Assembly (NCBI GenBank): GCA_035235625.1
Contig: CP141145.1
Span: 42,202,668-42,266,667 of the forward strand
Direction of reading: 5' to 3'
Source: Saururus chinensis
Lineage: Eukaryota > Streptophyta > Magnoliopsida > Piperales > Saururaceae
DNA: 64,000 nucleotides
Below, piece by piece: positions 13,131-25,880 of this stretch. The position numbers and the translations under genes are program-made. Each line of letters opens with the position of its first letter. Position 1 is the stretch's first letter. Below the pieces are notes generated by a model. It worked only from the letters and a program-made list of their open reading frames with translations. It did not search any database and was not told where the DNA came from.

Positions 13131-14880
13131 CTTGCAGTACTTGAGTTTGAGGTGGAGATATTTTTATGTATTTCTTATCAAAGCAATCTAGCTTTATGTG
13201 TCATGGTATTGTTGTGTGATGAATTCATAAATTTGTTAAAAATGGTTCATTAATAATTTTGTCAAAGTATAGAAAACTCCATGTAATGTGAAGAAAATGG
13301 AAAAAACTACTCAAAGCCACAACTTTAGTGAGATACAACTCTATGATCGTCTAATCATGACCTTGACAATAATCTAATGGCTAGGGAGCTACAACTATGG
13401 CTAGACACTCTAGAAAATTATTTGAGTGACTTTTCACCTTATTTTTTCTTCTTATGTGTAATACAATAATGACTTTTTATGTTAATGTCAAGTTCAGCCC
13501 CTTTCAACCTCTATTAGTATTGTTTAAAATCAATATTTTTCTTGTATATTGTCATCTAAAATCCTCTTGCACTGACTAGACTTTGACATGTGGCTAATTG
13601 TTCGATGCATTCTCTTTTTGTATATCTTTAAGTTTTTAATAGGAAATTATCTATTAAAAAAGATAATAATATTTTTATAATAAAAATACCCACAAAAAAA
13701 TTATATTAAGAGTTTTAGTTAGACTTAATGGCTGTTTGGGTGTTGGATTATTTAGAAACAGAAGTAAAATTATTTGGAATGTCAAATATGAATTGGTAAT
13801 GAAATTTTTCTGAATAAAATCTAAATATTGCTTCAAACCTAATTTTAAAACTTTAAAATAATATAATTCTGCCTCCTAAGCTTGGATGTGCATATTTTTA
13901 ATATTATTATGTTTCTAAATTTGAGTTGTATTAAACAATATCCTACAAGAGTAAGTAATTTAAAACTTTTAAAATAGGGCCCACCAATATAATATATTTT
14001 TGAAACTCAAATTAATACGAAAGATAATTGTTAAAAAATAAAATATTTTATAATTTTTGAAAAGGAGGATAGGAGCTAGAATTGACTAAATTATTTTTTA
14101 AAGTAATTTAATGATTCTGTCTGATTACGACTTAAAATAGCTTAGAATTAACTTTCGGGTAGAATATTTTGCCCACTTTTTATATACAAATATAATTTTA
14201 ATAATTCAAATTAAAATTAAGTTAAAATTTATAAAAATTTAATATATAAACAACCTCATGTTAAGTCTCATACAAACTCGTATGTGAGTTAACTTGTGAT
14301 GAAAAAATATTCTCAAAAAAATCCTAAAATTATGATGAGTACTATGTTCGTCATCTCAAACTCGCCGTGATAGGCTTGGCTCCATCTCATCAAAGGCGTG
14401 TAGAGAACATAAAATAAGAATATGACCTTTCATCAAAACATAGCCAAGCGATTTAAAATATTAATATAAGAGAGAAATCCAGTCAGCACCTCAGATGGAG
14501 TTTCTCTGACTATTGTGTAGGAGTTTAACTTTTTGTGTAAAGACAGCATGAGGTATATTTATTGCTCAGTACGCTTTACAAAGAGATAATATTACATAAG
14601 ACCACATGGTCCTCTTAATATGCGGGCCCGGTGCATATCGGCGGGATCTCAATCGCGCCGGTCGAGATTAACACCTGCCCCCGGCTGCGAAGAGTCCGCG
14701 CTCCGCCCCTTTCACCTATCCTATCAGTATCATCGATCTCAAATATCAAAGTTTCATACGTTTATTTTAGCGTAATCTGCCGGCAAAGTGTTGTACGACC
14801 ACAAATACCTTAAACAAGGACCACCCAATTACCCCGTCACATGAAATATAGATAGAAAAAATATGGAAATTGACAACTTA
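13131..14880. other. Intergenic, AT-rich; short GC-rich block
   Basis: No gene is supported. A GC-rich block at about 14622-14720, 160-260 bp beyond the COPT stop codon, contrasts sharply with its surroundings and recurs at 21047-21140 in the second unit. Its open frames have no recognisable domain. Confidence 0.5.
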
Positions 14881-14881
14881 A

Positions 14882-15325
14882 CTATTTCATGGCTGGAGCA
14901 TCACTGAGGGGTAGCTGAGGAGGACGGCGGAAAGCCCGGCTTCTAAATACCAGAAAACCGAGCGCATGCCCAACGATGGCAGCGAGCAAAACCCCAACAT
15001 TGAAGGACATAATGGCCAGCATGACCATGTAGGCGAGGCCAACGCGAATTGCGTGGACGCCGGTCTGCAGTAGACCAGCCAAAAGATGGTTCGATCCGCT
15101 GGCTTTCATCAGCCGGGTTGCCGTAAGGAACTCCACCGCCACGGATAGGGCGAAGATGAAGAACAGTGCTATCAGGTACATGCCCAGCCGGCCGTACCCT
15201 GGCCATCCGGAGAAGAGAATCTCCACGTTCTTGCCCCAGAAGAAAGCCATGTGCATGGCGTGCATGTGCTCCGGGCCAGGCATCGGCATATCATCCATGC
15301 CGTGCATGCCGCCCATGCCGTCCAT
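14882..15325 (-). CDS. COPT/CTR-family high-affinity copper transporter
   Basis: Single-exon protein of 147 residues. CTR proteins trimerise in the plasma or vacuolar membrane and pass Cu(I) through a pore lined by methionines. The N-terminus (residues 1-26) is Met/His rich, with MxxM-type clusters such as MDGMGGMHGM. TM1 spans about 48-67, TM2 about 93-112 and TM3 about 112-128. The pore MxxxM motif is M102-M106 and the packing motif GxxxG is G119-G123. The chosen ATG starts the Met-rich segment. Length matches COPT1/COPT2-type plant proteins. It is the most diverged of the three COPT genes here: the linker lacks the Cys-containing C-terminus seen in the other two. Intact, with no frame lesion. 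The second duplication unit keeps only its last 13 codons. Confidence 0.93.
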   Translation of the reverse strand: MDGMGGMHGMDDMPMPGPEHMHAMHMAFFWGKNVEILFSGWPGYGRLGMYLIALFFIFALSVAVEFLTATRLMKASGSNHLLAGLLQTGVHAIRVGLAYMVMLAIMSFNVGVLLAAIVGHALGFLVFRSRAFRRPPQLPLSDAPAMK

Positions 15326-16892
15326 ACCACTCTGCTGATTGCTGAAGCTGGAGAAAGCCTGAGTTGAGGAATGTGATGCAGGGTTTGGTCGGAAAAAACA
15401 AGAGGAGGGGCGTGGATTAATTTGTTTGATGAAGGACCAAGGGGCTCTTGTCTTCTACGCGTGAGCGAAGGGGAAAATACAAAAAAGAAAGACTGGATAG
15501 AGGAAAATGACAACCCGTTGTGCAATCCAATTACAGGGAAAAGATTCCTTGAGGAGGGGAGCAGGTGGTTGCGTGACTAGTTTCGATGAAATGGGAGGGG
15601 ATGGGAGTGACATGGGACTGAGGACTAGAGTTCACGAGCTTTGTCGTGGGTCAGGGGCGAAGACCAGACTTGTCAATTGCTTCCAAGCTTAGCTCGCTTA
15701 GCTGGGCACGTCAATTTGTGGACATCGTTTTGGGAGTTGAGGTCTGAATCGTCTGATTGGCCAGGAGCTGGGCAAGTTTGTTCAGCGTGACCTTTCATCT
15801 GCTTGCACTGTATGTACACGGCAGAATTATAGCCTAGGCTCATTAATGCAGCGTAGTTGTCGGGTTCCATCTGAACGACTGGGTCCTCCCTAAAGTAAAC
15901 TCGTTTACTCAGTGATTGTGATGGCCGGACAGATAATGAGCGGTTAGATCGTAAGCCATAAAATCTGATGGAGCGTATTAATAAATAGAACATGTGGGTG
16001 TTTTAAACACACTTACCTATTCAATTACATGCATCACCGAGTCAAATCCTATGTGGCCTACCAACTTTAACCTATAACCCATATTAATGAGATAAAAATT
16101 AAAAAATAATATAATGTATATAAATATTTTTATAAAAAATGTCTACGCCACGTTGAAAGACGTACATGCAATGTTTATTTCATCTTCCTATCATTATTAA
16201 TGGTAAGTCTTACTCATTAATGGTAATAGAAAAATAATATAGACTTTTCACGTACGTTTTTTAACGTCACATTACTCTATTTCTATACATGCTTTAAACC
16301 TGTTAGAGGCTGGGCCCAGCATTAACCACTAGCCCGTAGTATTGGCTTAGACTGACCCACCTTAGAAAAAGACTTGTTTTCCCTGCAATTTAGATTTTCT
16401 CCTATGTAGTATCTTAATCTTTTCTCTATCCCATATAAACAAGTCAACAATTATTCTCTCGTATTAATAGCTCTATTTATAAAAATTATAATTTTATTGA
16501 ATATTGAAACTTATACATAAAAAATAAAAAAATAGCTTATGAAAAGCTTTTTTAAGTTCCTAACCATTTAAATTGAACAAAATATAATAAATTATTTTCT
16601 AAATGAAGGATAAATATGGAACGGTTGAAATATTATCTTTTAACAAAAATAAGAGAGAAAATACGTTTGTAACACGGTATTCGGGTAGCCACTTTCGCTT
16701 GCTCTTCTGAGCTTAATGATGAAATTAAAGCATACGGTGTCTTTGGAAGCCACAAATGAAATTAATTAGCACTGTCTGCATCTCCTTGAAAGTTGAAAGC
16801 AACTTACAACCACATGGGTACCAGACATGCTAAAATTGCACACAAACAGAAATGAGACTCAGGAAAACAATTGACATTTTGGAACATGTCAT
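15326..16892. other. 5' flank of the COPT gene; partly shared with the 29.7-kb flank
   Basis: Holds the upstream region of the minus-strand COPT gene. From about 16430 it resembles 29745-30220, upstream of the first small heat-shock gene (shared blocks include GAACGGTTG-AATATTATCTTTTAAC and GCCACTTTCGCTT). An open frame at 15673-15993 (minus) encodes a Cys-containing peptide without a recognisable domain and is not called as a gene. Confidence 0.55.
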
Positions 16893-16924
16893 TAGGTGTA
16901 TAAGCTTAACCACGAACAAAAATA

Positions 16925-17090
16925 CTCCATTCCCCTCCGTCTTAAATTAATAGCTCTATTTAACAAAAAAATATTTATTTCATATTAATAGCTTTATTTT
17001 ATTAAATTTAAATAATTGAGTACTTAAAAATGAATACCATATATTTACTATTCCTTTTCTAAGATGTTAAATTTAAGTGATTGGAGGGAG
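16925..17090. mobile_element. Stowaway-like MITE (unit 1)
   Basis: Begins CTCC and ends GGAG, flanked by TA at 16923-16924 and 17091-17092. Terminal text CTCCATTCCCCTCCGTC versus GATTGGAGGGAG. The related flank at 30240 has a single TA at the equivalent point and no element, which marks this as a true insertion. Stowaway MITEs are mobilised by Tc1/mariner transposases and duplicate TA. Confidence 0.8.
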
Positions 17091-18477
17091 TATTATAATC
17101 GATACATATATGGAGCTTAATATGCAACTTCCGAGAAAACTTGCATTGGAAGCCAATCAGTTCAAATGAATTTGTTTAAACTCTATTTTCGAGCATAACC
17201 TCACTAATTCATGGGCTCATCTTTTGTGAGATCGGCGTATAACTTAAAGATGATATTTGAAGAGGTAATTCACAAACTAATGATTTGTCCCTTGAGGCTT
17301 ATTTTCATGCCTTGACCCGGCTTTGGCTTTTAAAAGTTTGACCCTAGCCAGGCCCTAAAAGGGTTAGGGCCTGACCATTTACTTTTTTCCTTTGTTGTCT
17401 TTTATTATTTTTTATATTTATTAAATAAAAAATTATTTTTTATTACAAAAAATTATAATCTTTAGGTGGAGTTCTACTAATTGACCCTAACACATATTCT
17501 TTAGCCTTGTACGGTCCTTTACAACAAACCATCATGACTTGTAAATTTACAATTTTGTAAAATTAATTAAAATATATAATTTCCCTACTTTCTTCTTTCT
17601 TTTTGATGAGAAATTATTATAAAAGATAAAAATAGTATAGTCCTTGGGTTTTTTTTTTCCCGAAAAGCCCAAGTCCAGCCTTATATAAGATGGGCCTAAA
17701 ATTTTGAAGTCATGCCCTAAGATTGGACAAAATTTTTTTGACACTATCCCGTATTTTTACATGCTATTGGCTTAGCCCATAAAAATTTCATCCTTAATTA
17801 CGGAGGTTCATGTTCACACTTCCCATAATAGTAACTCATAGAAAAGGTTGCTCGTTGTTATAGATTTAATGGGTAACCCAAAGGCAGATGGGATGAGTTC
17901 AACTCTTTTCCTTTTCCACTGCCTGCTCTGCCTCTCATCTCCCCGCCATACCCTTACTTTTCCATGACCCGCCCTTCCCTTTGATGGTTTTCCTTTTTCT
18001 ACAACCTCCCACATATTTCCTCTACCCTTTCCCGCCTCCTCTTCGTTTCACCCCGCTCTCGTGTCGCTGACAAATTATGTTTCTCTTTTGCTAAAGTCTG
18101 TGTTTTTCGTTTTAAACCTTCTATTATGGATATGGTTGGTCGTTCGTTGGTGATGTCAATTTTGTGGGTAACCTTTCTCATGGACATACCCTGCCGCCTC
18201 TTCAAGCGGGCAAGTAGAGGTCCATCGGAGTGATAGTTTGCGTTTTCTACTTATAGAGCAAGTGTGCTTTGTTGCCCCGCAGTGGTTTGTAGCTCCTATC
18301 AAAATTAGAGGTAGCATTGCTCCCTCAAGTGGTGCATAAAATCAAGTTTTCATTGGCTTTGGCCCCTGCCCCCGTGTTTATTCTCGATGCTCGGGTTTAC
18401 TTCGGGTGATTTTAGATCCCGTCTATCTATCAGTGCTAGTTTACATCATATACCCACCTTTAGAGATTTATGATAGT

Positions 18478-19553
18478 TAGGGCTAACAACAGGTAGGGTA
18501 TAAGTCGAGTAAGTCTTTATCAACATCCATACCCGTTTTTTACAATTTTATCCATATTACACATAGCTCATTTACCTATTTATTACTTATATCTTACATA
18601 TTACCCATCATTGGGCAAATGGGCAAGTAATAAGTAATTGACTAACTGAATGATTAATATGGCACAAGTCAAAACTACCCCTCAGATTTAAAACGAGCTA
18701 AAGCTTCATAGATTATAATGATGAAGGTATTTTAGAACTTTGTCATAATGCTTATATGGCAAGTTCAACTAAAAACGACATTAAACAATCTAACAACAAT
18801 TTCAATTGAAGGAAGTCAGATATAAAAGGGGGTTAGATCCAAAACTTACGTAGACAAATTCTCTCAAATTTGAATTGAATGCTTCGAGTTCTTTGCGGAG
18901 CTTGAGATCTATGCAACCTTGTGGATTTGAGTCATTGTCAGATTTGTGATTGTTTTGTAAGTCTTTGTTATTGTTGGACTATTGTGGAATTAAATCACAC
19001 TCTTTTTTTGTTTTATCACTCAAACGAAACTTTGATTTGAAGGTTCTAATGAAACTTTGATTTGAAGGTTCTTTGTTGATCATTGAAATTTGGAATACAA
19101 TTTAAATTTAATTTAGTACATTGCTTCAATATTTTGAATACAAAGTTGTCCGGAATAATTATTTCATTTTAGCACTTTAAATTTGAAAAATATTCAACTT
19201 TCGAATACCTTAGTGTTGTTGAATCAACGATAAACAAAAAAAATATTAATAGTAAAAATAAATAAAAAGTAAACTATCATAAATAATATATATTTCTCAA
19301 AAGTCTATCTAGTGTATATCTATATAAGCTAATTTTGATAATAAGTTCAATCTAGATGTATAATATTCTAGGTATCTAATAAAAGCAAACATTATTTTAT
19401 ATGAAAAATATTTTCATTGAGAGCAGGGCAACCTCAGCAACAACATAAATGTAAGGGTTGTCCAAACAACAACTATCTATATAATTTGGGTAATAGGTAT
19501 GGACAAAGGGTTACCCAAACCCACCTGCTTAAGAGTACCTATTGACAACCTTA
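18478..19553. mobile_element. Decayed hAT-like non-autonomous element (unit 2)
   Basis: Second copy of the element at 12081-13130, inherited through the tandem duplication rather than by transposition, since its flanks are the same. It carries the 25-bp internal duplication (19022-19047 and 19048-19072), an AAACTTTGATTTGAAGGTTC motif repeated once. Confidence 0.6.
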
Positions 19554-21307
19554 CTTGCAGTACTTGAGTTTGAGGTGGAGATATTTTTATGTATTTCTTA
19601 TCAAAGCAATCTAGCTTTATGTGTCATGGTATTGTTGTGTGATGAATTCATAAATTTGTTAAAAATGGTTCATTAATAATTTTGTCAAAGTATAGAAAAC
19701 TCCATGTAATGTGAAGAAAATGGAAAAAACTACTCAAAGCCACAACTTTAGTGAGATACAACTCTATGATCGTCTAATCATGACCTTGACAATAATCTAA
19801 TGGCTAGGGAGCTACAACCATGGCTAGACACTCTAGAAAATTATTTGAGTGACTTTTCACCTTATTTTTTCTTCTTATGTGTAATACAATAATGACTTTT
19901 TATGTTAATGTCAAGTTCAGCCCCTTTCAACCTCTATTAGTATTGTTTAAAATCAATATTTTTCTTGTATATTGTCATCTAAAATCCTCTTGCACTGACT
20001 AGACTTTGACATGTGGCTAATTGTTTGATGCATTCTCTTTTTGTATATCTTTAAGTTTTTAATAGGAAATTATCTATTAAAAAAGATAATGATATTTTTA
20101 TAATAAAAATACCCACAAAAAAATTATATTAAGAGTTTTAGTTAGACTTAATGGCTGTTTGGGTGTTGGATTATTTAGAAACAGAAGTAAAATTATTTGG
20201 AATGTCAAATACGAATTGGTAATGAAATTTTTCTGAATAAAATCTAAATATTGCTTCAAACCTAATTTTAAAACTTTAAAATAATATAATTTTGTCTCCT
20301 AAGCTTGGATGTGCATATTTTTAATATTATTATGTTTCTAAATTTGAGTTGTATTAAACAATATCCTACAAAAGTAAGTAATTTAAAACTTTTAAAATAG
20401 GGCCCACTAATATAATATATTTTTTGAAACTCAAATTAATACGAAAGATAATTGTTAAAAAATAAAATATTTTATAATTTTTGAAAAGGAGGATAGGAGC
20501 TAGAATTGACTAAATTATTTTTTAAAGTAATTTGATGATTCTGTTTGATTACGACTTAAAATAGCTTAGAATTAACTTTCGGGTAGAATATTTTGCCCAC
20601 TTTTTATATACAAATATAATTTTAATAATTCAAATTAAAATTAAGTTAAAATTTATAAAAATTTAATACACAAACAACCGCATATTAGGTATCACACAAA
20701 CTCGTATGTGAGTTAACTTTTGATGTAACAATATTATTTAAAAAAATCCTACAAGTATGATGAGTACTATGTTCGTCATCTCGAACTCGTCGTGATAGGT
20801 TTGGCTCCATCTCATCAAAGGCGTGTAGAGAACATAAAATAAGAATATGACCTTTCATCAAAACATAGCCAAGCGATTTAAAATATTAATATAAGAGAGA
20901 AATCCAGTCAGCACCTCAGATGGAGTTTCTCTGACTATTGTGTAGGAGTTTAACTTTTTGTGTAAAGACAGCATGAGGTATATTTATTGCTCAGTACGCT
21001 TGACAAAGAGATAATATTACATAAGACCACATGGTCCTCGTAATATGTGGGCCCGGTGCATATCGGCGGGATCTCAATCGCGCCGGTCGAGATTAACACC
21101 TGCCTCCGGCTGCGAAGAGTCCGCGCTCCGCCCCTTTCACCTATCCTATCTGTATCATCGATCTCAAATATCAAAGTTTCATACGTTTATTATAGCGTAA
21201 TCTGCCGGCAAAGTGTTGTACGGCCATAAATACCTTAAACAAGGACCACCCAATTACCCCGTCACATGAAATATAGATAAGAAAAAATATGGAAATTGAC
21301 AACTTAA

Positions 21308-21346
21308 CTATTTCATGGCTGGAGCATCACTGAGGGGTAGCTGAGG
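21308..21346 (-). pseudogene. COPT gene 3' remnant (last 13 codons)
   Basis: This stretch matches the 3' end of the COPT gene at 14882-14920, including the stop codon, and then breaks abruptly into ATAGGTGTATAAGC, which corresponds to 16893 in unit 1. The upstream 131 codons, start and promoter are gone. It is a deletion product of a duplicated gene. Confidence 0.9.
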
Positions 21347-21380
21347 AATAGGTGTATAAGCATAACCACGAACAAAAGTA

Positions 21381-21530
21381 CTCCCTCTTCCTTGGTCTTA
21401 AATTAATAGCTTTATTTAACAAAAAAAATACTTATTTTTTATTAAATTTAAATAATTAAGTACTTAAAAAAGAATATCATATATTTACTATTCCTTCTCT
21501 AAGATGTTAAATTTAAGTGATTGGAGGGAG
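21381..21530. mobile_element. Stowaway-like MITE (unit 2)
   Basis: Copy of the MITE at 16925-17090, flanked by TA at 21379-21380 and 21531-21532. It starts CTCCCTCTTCC and ends GATTGGAGGGAG. It is about 16 bp shorter than the unit 1 copy through internal deletion. Confidence 0.75.
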
Positions 21531-22831
21531 TATTATAATGGATACATATATGGAGCTTAATATGCAACTTCCGAGAAAACTTTCATTGGAAGCCAATCAG
21601 TTCAAATGAATTTGTTTAAACTCTATTTTCGAGCATAACCTCACTAATTCATGGGCTCATCTTTTGTGAGATCAGCGTACAACTTAAAGATGATATTTGA
21701 AGAGGTAATTCACAAACTAACAGGGAAGTTGATGCAGGCTAGATTGGGTGAATTGTTTTAAACGGCTTACTTTGAGACATTTTGTCCATAAATAGATTTT
21801 TTCATTATCATTTATGTAGATTTAGAGACGCTCTCGTGCCATGGATCCAATATTCGTTCATTACTTTTTGTGAATTTGGAATTACTCGTCAATTAAAGCT
21901 CGATAAATATTCCTTCTCTTTAACTCTACTATTTTTTTCTTCAGCTCGTCAATGTAATTTGATGGAAATGCATATCAAATTGTAATTTGGAAGAATGTCC
22001 ATTAATTAGATTAGAACATCAATTTCTACAAGAGCTTTTGATTAACCAGCTTTTGCATAGATTAAAAGTGAATAACTTGGCTAATCTCATCTCAATGATT
22101 TAACTACGATTAGACTTCACCACCTCAAGAAAAATAAATCTCACATGGCAACACCAACATGTCTGAGGCACCGTTTCACAAATACAAAAAGCAATCTTGA
22201 CCAAGTTTGAAAAACCCAAGTATAAGAAGGGTTAAAATCGGGTTGGGTTGTGTCGTGTCTAGTCGGATTTGTCCCTTGAGGCTTATTTTCATGCCTTGCC
22301 TTGGCTTTTAAAAGTTTGACCCTAGCCGGGCCCTAAGAGGGTTAGGGCTGGATCATTAACTTTTTTCCTTTGTTGTCTTTTATTATTATTATTTATTTAT
22401 TAATTAAAAAATTATAATCTTTCGGTGGAGTTCTACTAATTGACCCTAACACATTCTTTAGCCTTGTACGGTCCTTTACAACAAACCATAATGACTTGTA
22501 AATTTACAATTTTGTAAAATTAATTAAAATATATAATTTCCCTACTTTCTTTCTTTCCTTTCGATGAGAAATTATCATAAAAGGTAAAAATAGTATAGTC
22601 CTCGGGTTTTTTTGCCGAAAAGCCCAAGTCCAGCCTTATATAAGATGGGCCTAAAATTTTGAAGTCATGCCCTAAGAGAAAAATTTTGACACTATCCCGT
22701 ATTTTTACATGCTATTGGCTTAGCCCATAAAAATTGTACCCATAAGTACGGAGGTTCATGTTCACACTTCCCATAATAGTAACTCATAGAAAAGGTTGCT
22801 CGTTGTTATAGATGTAATAGGTAACCCAAAG

Positions 22832-23034
22832 GGGGTAAAGATTATAAATGGGGTGTTAGAGCTGAATTTAAACCTTAAATGCATAATATAGGGAAGATAT
22901 ATTGTCAATACAGTTTCGTTAATCTGCGTCAGGGCCATGATTTTAAGGGGACAAGTGGGTTTTTAAAACCCACTAAGCCCACCTACACAAGATCATGCGG
23001 CTCCTCAGCGCCAGGGGGCTTTCTTGTTAATATT
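22832..23034. other. Spacer between duplication systems
   Basis: Unique sequence between the end of the tandem duplication and the start of the COPT-heat-shock segmental duplication. No gene or clear repeat seen. Confidence 0.5.
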
Positions 23035-24053
23035 AGACTCATAAAATATTAATTTTTAACTATAAAATTCCAACTAGCTAGCGTATGTGCTCTACGTAAT
23101 GAATGTTAGATAATATAGTTTAGTACTTTTATTATCTATGATGGGTTAAACCTACTTAAACCTAAAATTAAGAGCAAGTTTATAAATTTTAGGTGTTATA
23201 AGAGAATGACATATGGAATATTCTCATATAAGAAATGAAACTTTCTTAGAATGAGCATATAAAATTTAAGTTTGACCTTTAGTGACAAGTTCTTTGGCTA
23301 CCCCGCCTTTTTAAGAAAGATACATATTGAACCTATAAACCTAAGTGGGCTAACCCACACGCATTCGTTGTCAGTTGGCAAACACAATTCGGATTAGTTA
23401 TACAATGTAGTCAATCATGTTGGGTTGGGCTGGGTAAAAAGGAATTAAATTTGTTTTGGGTCAAATTGTTTTAAAAATTAAATGTCATTTTTATCCTTCC
23501 AAAATTTGATTAAGACGGACCATTGATGGGTCAAATGATCTTATCTATATGGTCTTCCCAACATGCCCTCTCATTATGTGTGCATGTGTCTCCTTGGTTT
23601 GTGCATGGTGTCTCATTGGAACTTAGTCACATCATTTTATAGTTTATATAAGATGGTTTTTTACATGTATTCAATATAGATTTTTTTCATAAGTTGTGTC
23701 TGTATCAATAGAGTAAAACATAGTTATTTTTGTTGTGGGATTCTGTTGGAGTGCTTCCAACAAGCAACAACCAATCCTTTCATCCTAGGAGAGATGTCCA
23801 TTTATCCTAAAGCACATATAACAATGATTTATCTATCTTAAGGAGATAGCCTAGTTAGAATCGATCTCCTCTTTCAATTTCTGCTCATCTTGTATGTGCA
23901 AGTATACAATGAAGGATTCATTCAAGACAATTGCGATTTACAAAGGGGAATCCAGCGAACCATAACCTTAAGATAGATAGTCTACTATTTTTTTCCTTTT
24001 GGTTATCTACTATTCTTTTCCTTTCTTTCTGGATTAATTGATGTGTGTGTGCA

Positions 24054-24434
24054 ATGATGGCTATAAACAATCAAGATATCAACAACATTGTGAATATCGT
24101 CATAGTCCCTTAACATGCTCTCCACATCCAAGTGAACTATAGGGAGAAACTAGAAAAGTTCAACAAAATAAATTTTAAGCGCAGGCAAAAAAAAATGTTG
24201 TTTTATCTGATTACACTTAATCTCTTTAGGTTTCTAACTGAAATATGTCCTATCCTCAAAAAGGATGAAATCGACAAGCAAAATGTTTATGTTGTGAATG
24301 CTTGGAAGCATTATGATTTTTGGTGTTGTAATTATGTTTTAAACGGATTATATAACTCACTGTATAATGTATATTGCACACTGGAAAATGTTAAAGAATT
24401 ATGTAATTCACTAGAAGAGAAATATGACCGATGA
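24054..24434 (+). pseudogene. Copia gag (UBN2-type) fragment
   Basis: Frame from the ATG at 24054, broken by a stop near 24114 and open again to 24434. The peptide has the copia gag signature: EKF-FKRRQKKMLFYL, NLFRFLTE, then VNAWKHYDFWCCNYVLNGL and SLYNVY, ending in a LEEKY segment. These correspond to the N-terminal part of plant copia polyproteins. No zinc knuckle follows, and the reading frame stops in the region where protease would begin. Confidence 0.8.
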
Positions 24435-25029
24435 ATTGTAAAAGGGTCATCAACCTTACAACAAACTTTTAAAAGTGTGGGGGTACTGCTTGGCAAAAGT
24501 CATGGTTCCTAATTTAAGGAGTAAAGATAAGACTAAAAATCGTTGACTGTGTGTTTATTAGTTATACACATAATTGTAGCGCATGTCAAATTCTTGTATG
24601 TAAATGAAAATTTTAGGATGTGCACTTCAACACTGTTATTGAATCTAGAAATGCTTTATTATGTGAACACATTTTTATTGCAAATTGAAGTCAAGGGAAA
24701 AGTTTCATAAAGAAAACTGATGACATTATAAGTAATAATGACAATAACTAAGAAGAAAATGATAATAAACCTAGATGCAGTAAACATCTTAGGATGTCAA
24801 TATCCATTGGTCCCAATTTTCTAGCATACTTATTATAAAATGAGCATCAAAGTTTTAAAGAAGCCATGTTCACCTGAGGCACTTCTTTGGAAATAAGATG
24901 TGAATAGTGAAATTTACTATATTTTATAAAATTATACATGGAAGTTGGTAGATCTTTTACCAGTATGTAAACCTCTTAGATATAAGTGAATATTAAATAG
25001 AAAAATGAATGCTAGTTGATCAATTAATA

Positions 25030-25880
25030 AATATAAAGCTAAGCTCGTAGTCAAAGGCTACAAGCAAAAGTAAGAAGATGAATACTTTGATACTTATATG
25101 TTAGTATCAAAAATAACATCCTTTCGAATATTGATTGTCGTTGCCACATTTTATAAATTAAACATACATCAAACGGAACAACCCGAAGGGGTTGTAGTTT
25201 CAGGGCAAGAATAATGATATTATTAAAGCGACTAAGAAAATGTTAAATGATAAAGTTGACATAAAAGATTTAGGTGTTGTAGATGTTATCCTCAGCATGA
25301 GGGTTACGAGAACATATGTAGACTATGTTTTGTCTCAAAAATATTACATAAAGAAAAAGCTTGCTAAGATTTAGAAATTATGAAAATTTTCCTATACAAA
25401 CACTTGTTAACGTGAATTTGCATTTAAGCAAAAATATAAAAAATAACATATCTTGATTAGATTATCTTCAAATAATAGGTAGTCTCATGTACTTAATCAA
25501 TTATACAAGAATGGATATAGCCTATTTAATGAGCAAATTGAGTAGATTCAACAATAATCCAAGGGTTAACCATTGGTAAATAATAGTTAGAGTTCATAGA
25601 TATATAAGGCACATTCTAAACTATGAGCTGCGTTACACTCAATATCCAATAGTTCTAAAAGGATACTGTGATGCGAATTGGATATTTAATATAAAAACTT
25701 AAAATTTATAAGTGGATATATATTTACCTTAGAGGTACAACAATGTGTTAAAATTTTTCTAAGCAAACGCATAATTAGATCTACAATGAATTCTAAATTT
25801 ATTGTCCTCGATATTGCAAGCAAAGAAACAGACTGACTTAGACATTTCTTAGATGATATTCTAATATAAGAAAAACCTAT
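25030..25880 (+). pseudogene. Copia reverse transcriptase / RNase H fragments
   Basis: In shifting plus-strand frames one can read KAKLVVKGYKQK and SFRILIVVATFYKLNIHQ (RT palm region), DIKDLG then ILSMRVTR (late RT), GSLMYLINYTRMDIAYL with LSRFN, GYCDANW and finally SGYIFTLE with RSTMNSKFI (RNase H). Many stops and frameshifts separate them, and the catalytic RT motif is missing, so nothing functional remains. Confidence 0.75.

Larger units (their letters stand above)
11498..17883. repeat. 6.4-kb tandem duplication, unit 1
   Basis: Starts at GCAGATGGGATGAG (11498) and ends at GGTAACCCAAAG (17883), where the start sequence recurs immediately (17884). It carries a hAT-like remnant, an intact COPT gene, that gene's upstream flank and a Stowaway-like MITE. 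Its only obvious lesion relative to unit 2 is loss of about 540 bp near 17282, which unit 2 keeps at 21722-22264. Confidence 0.85.
17884..22831. repeat. Tandem duplication, unit 2 (truncated)
   Basis: Near-identical to unit 1 for long stretches. Differences are loss of about 1.97 kb corresponding to 14921-16892 (most of the COPT gene and its 5' flank), retention of about 540 bp (21722-22264) missing from unit 1, and a 25-bp local duplication at 19022-19072. It ends at GGTAACCCAAAG, after which the sequence becomes unique. Confidence 0.85.

Noticed and set aside
15673..15993. 106-codon minus-strand frame with a Cys-containing peptide upstream of the COPT gene
   Set aside because: No recognisable domain and no second copy to test conservation; left uncalled.
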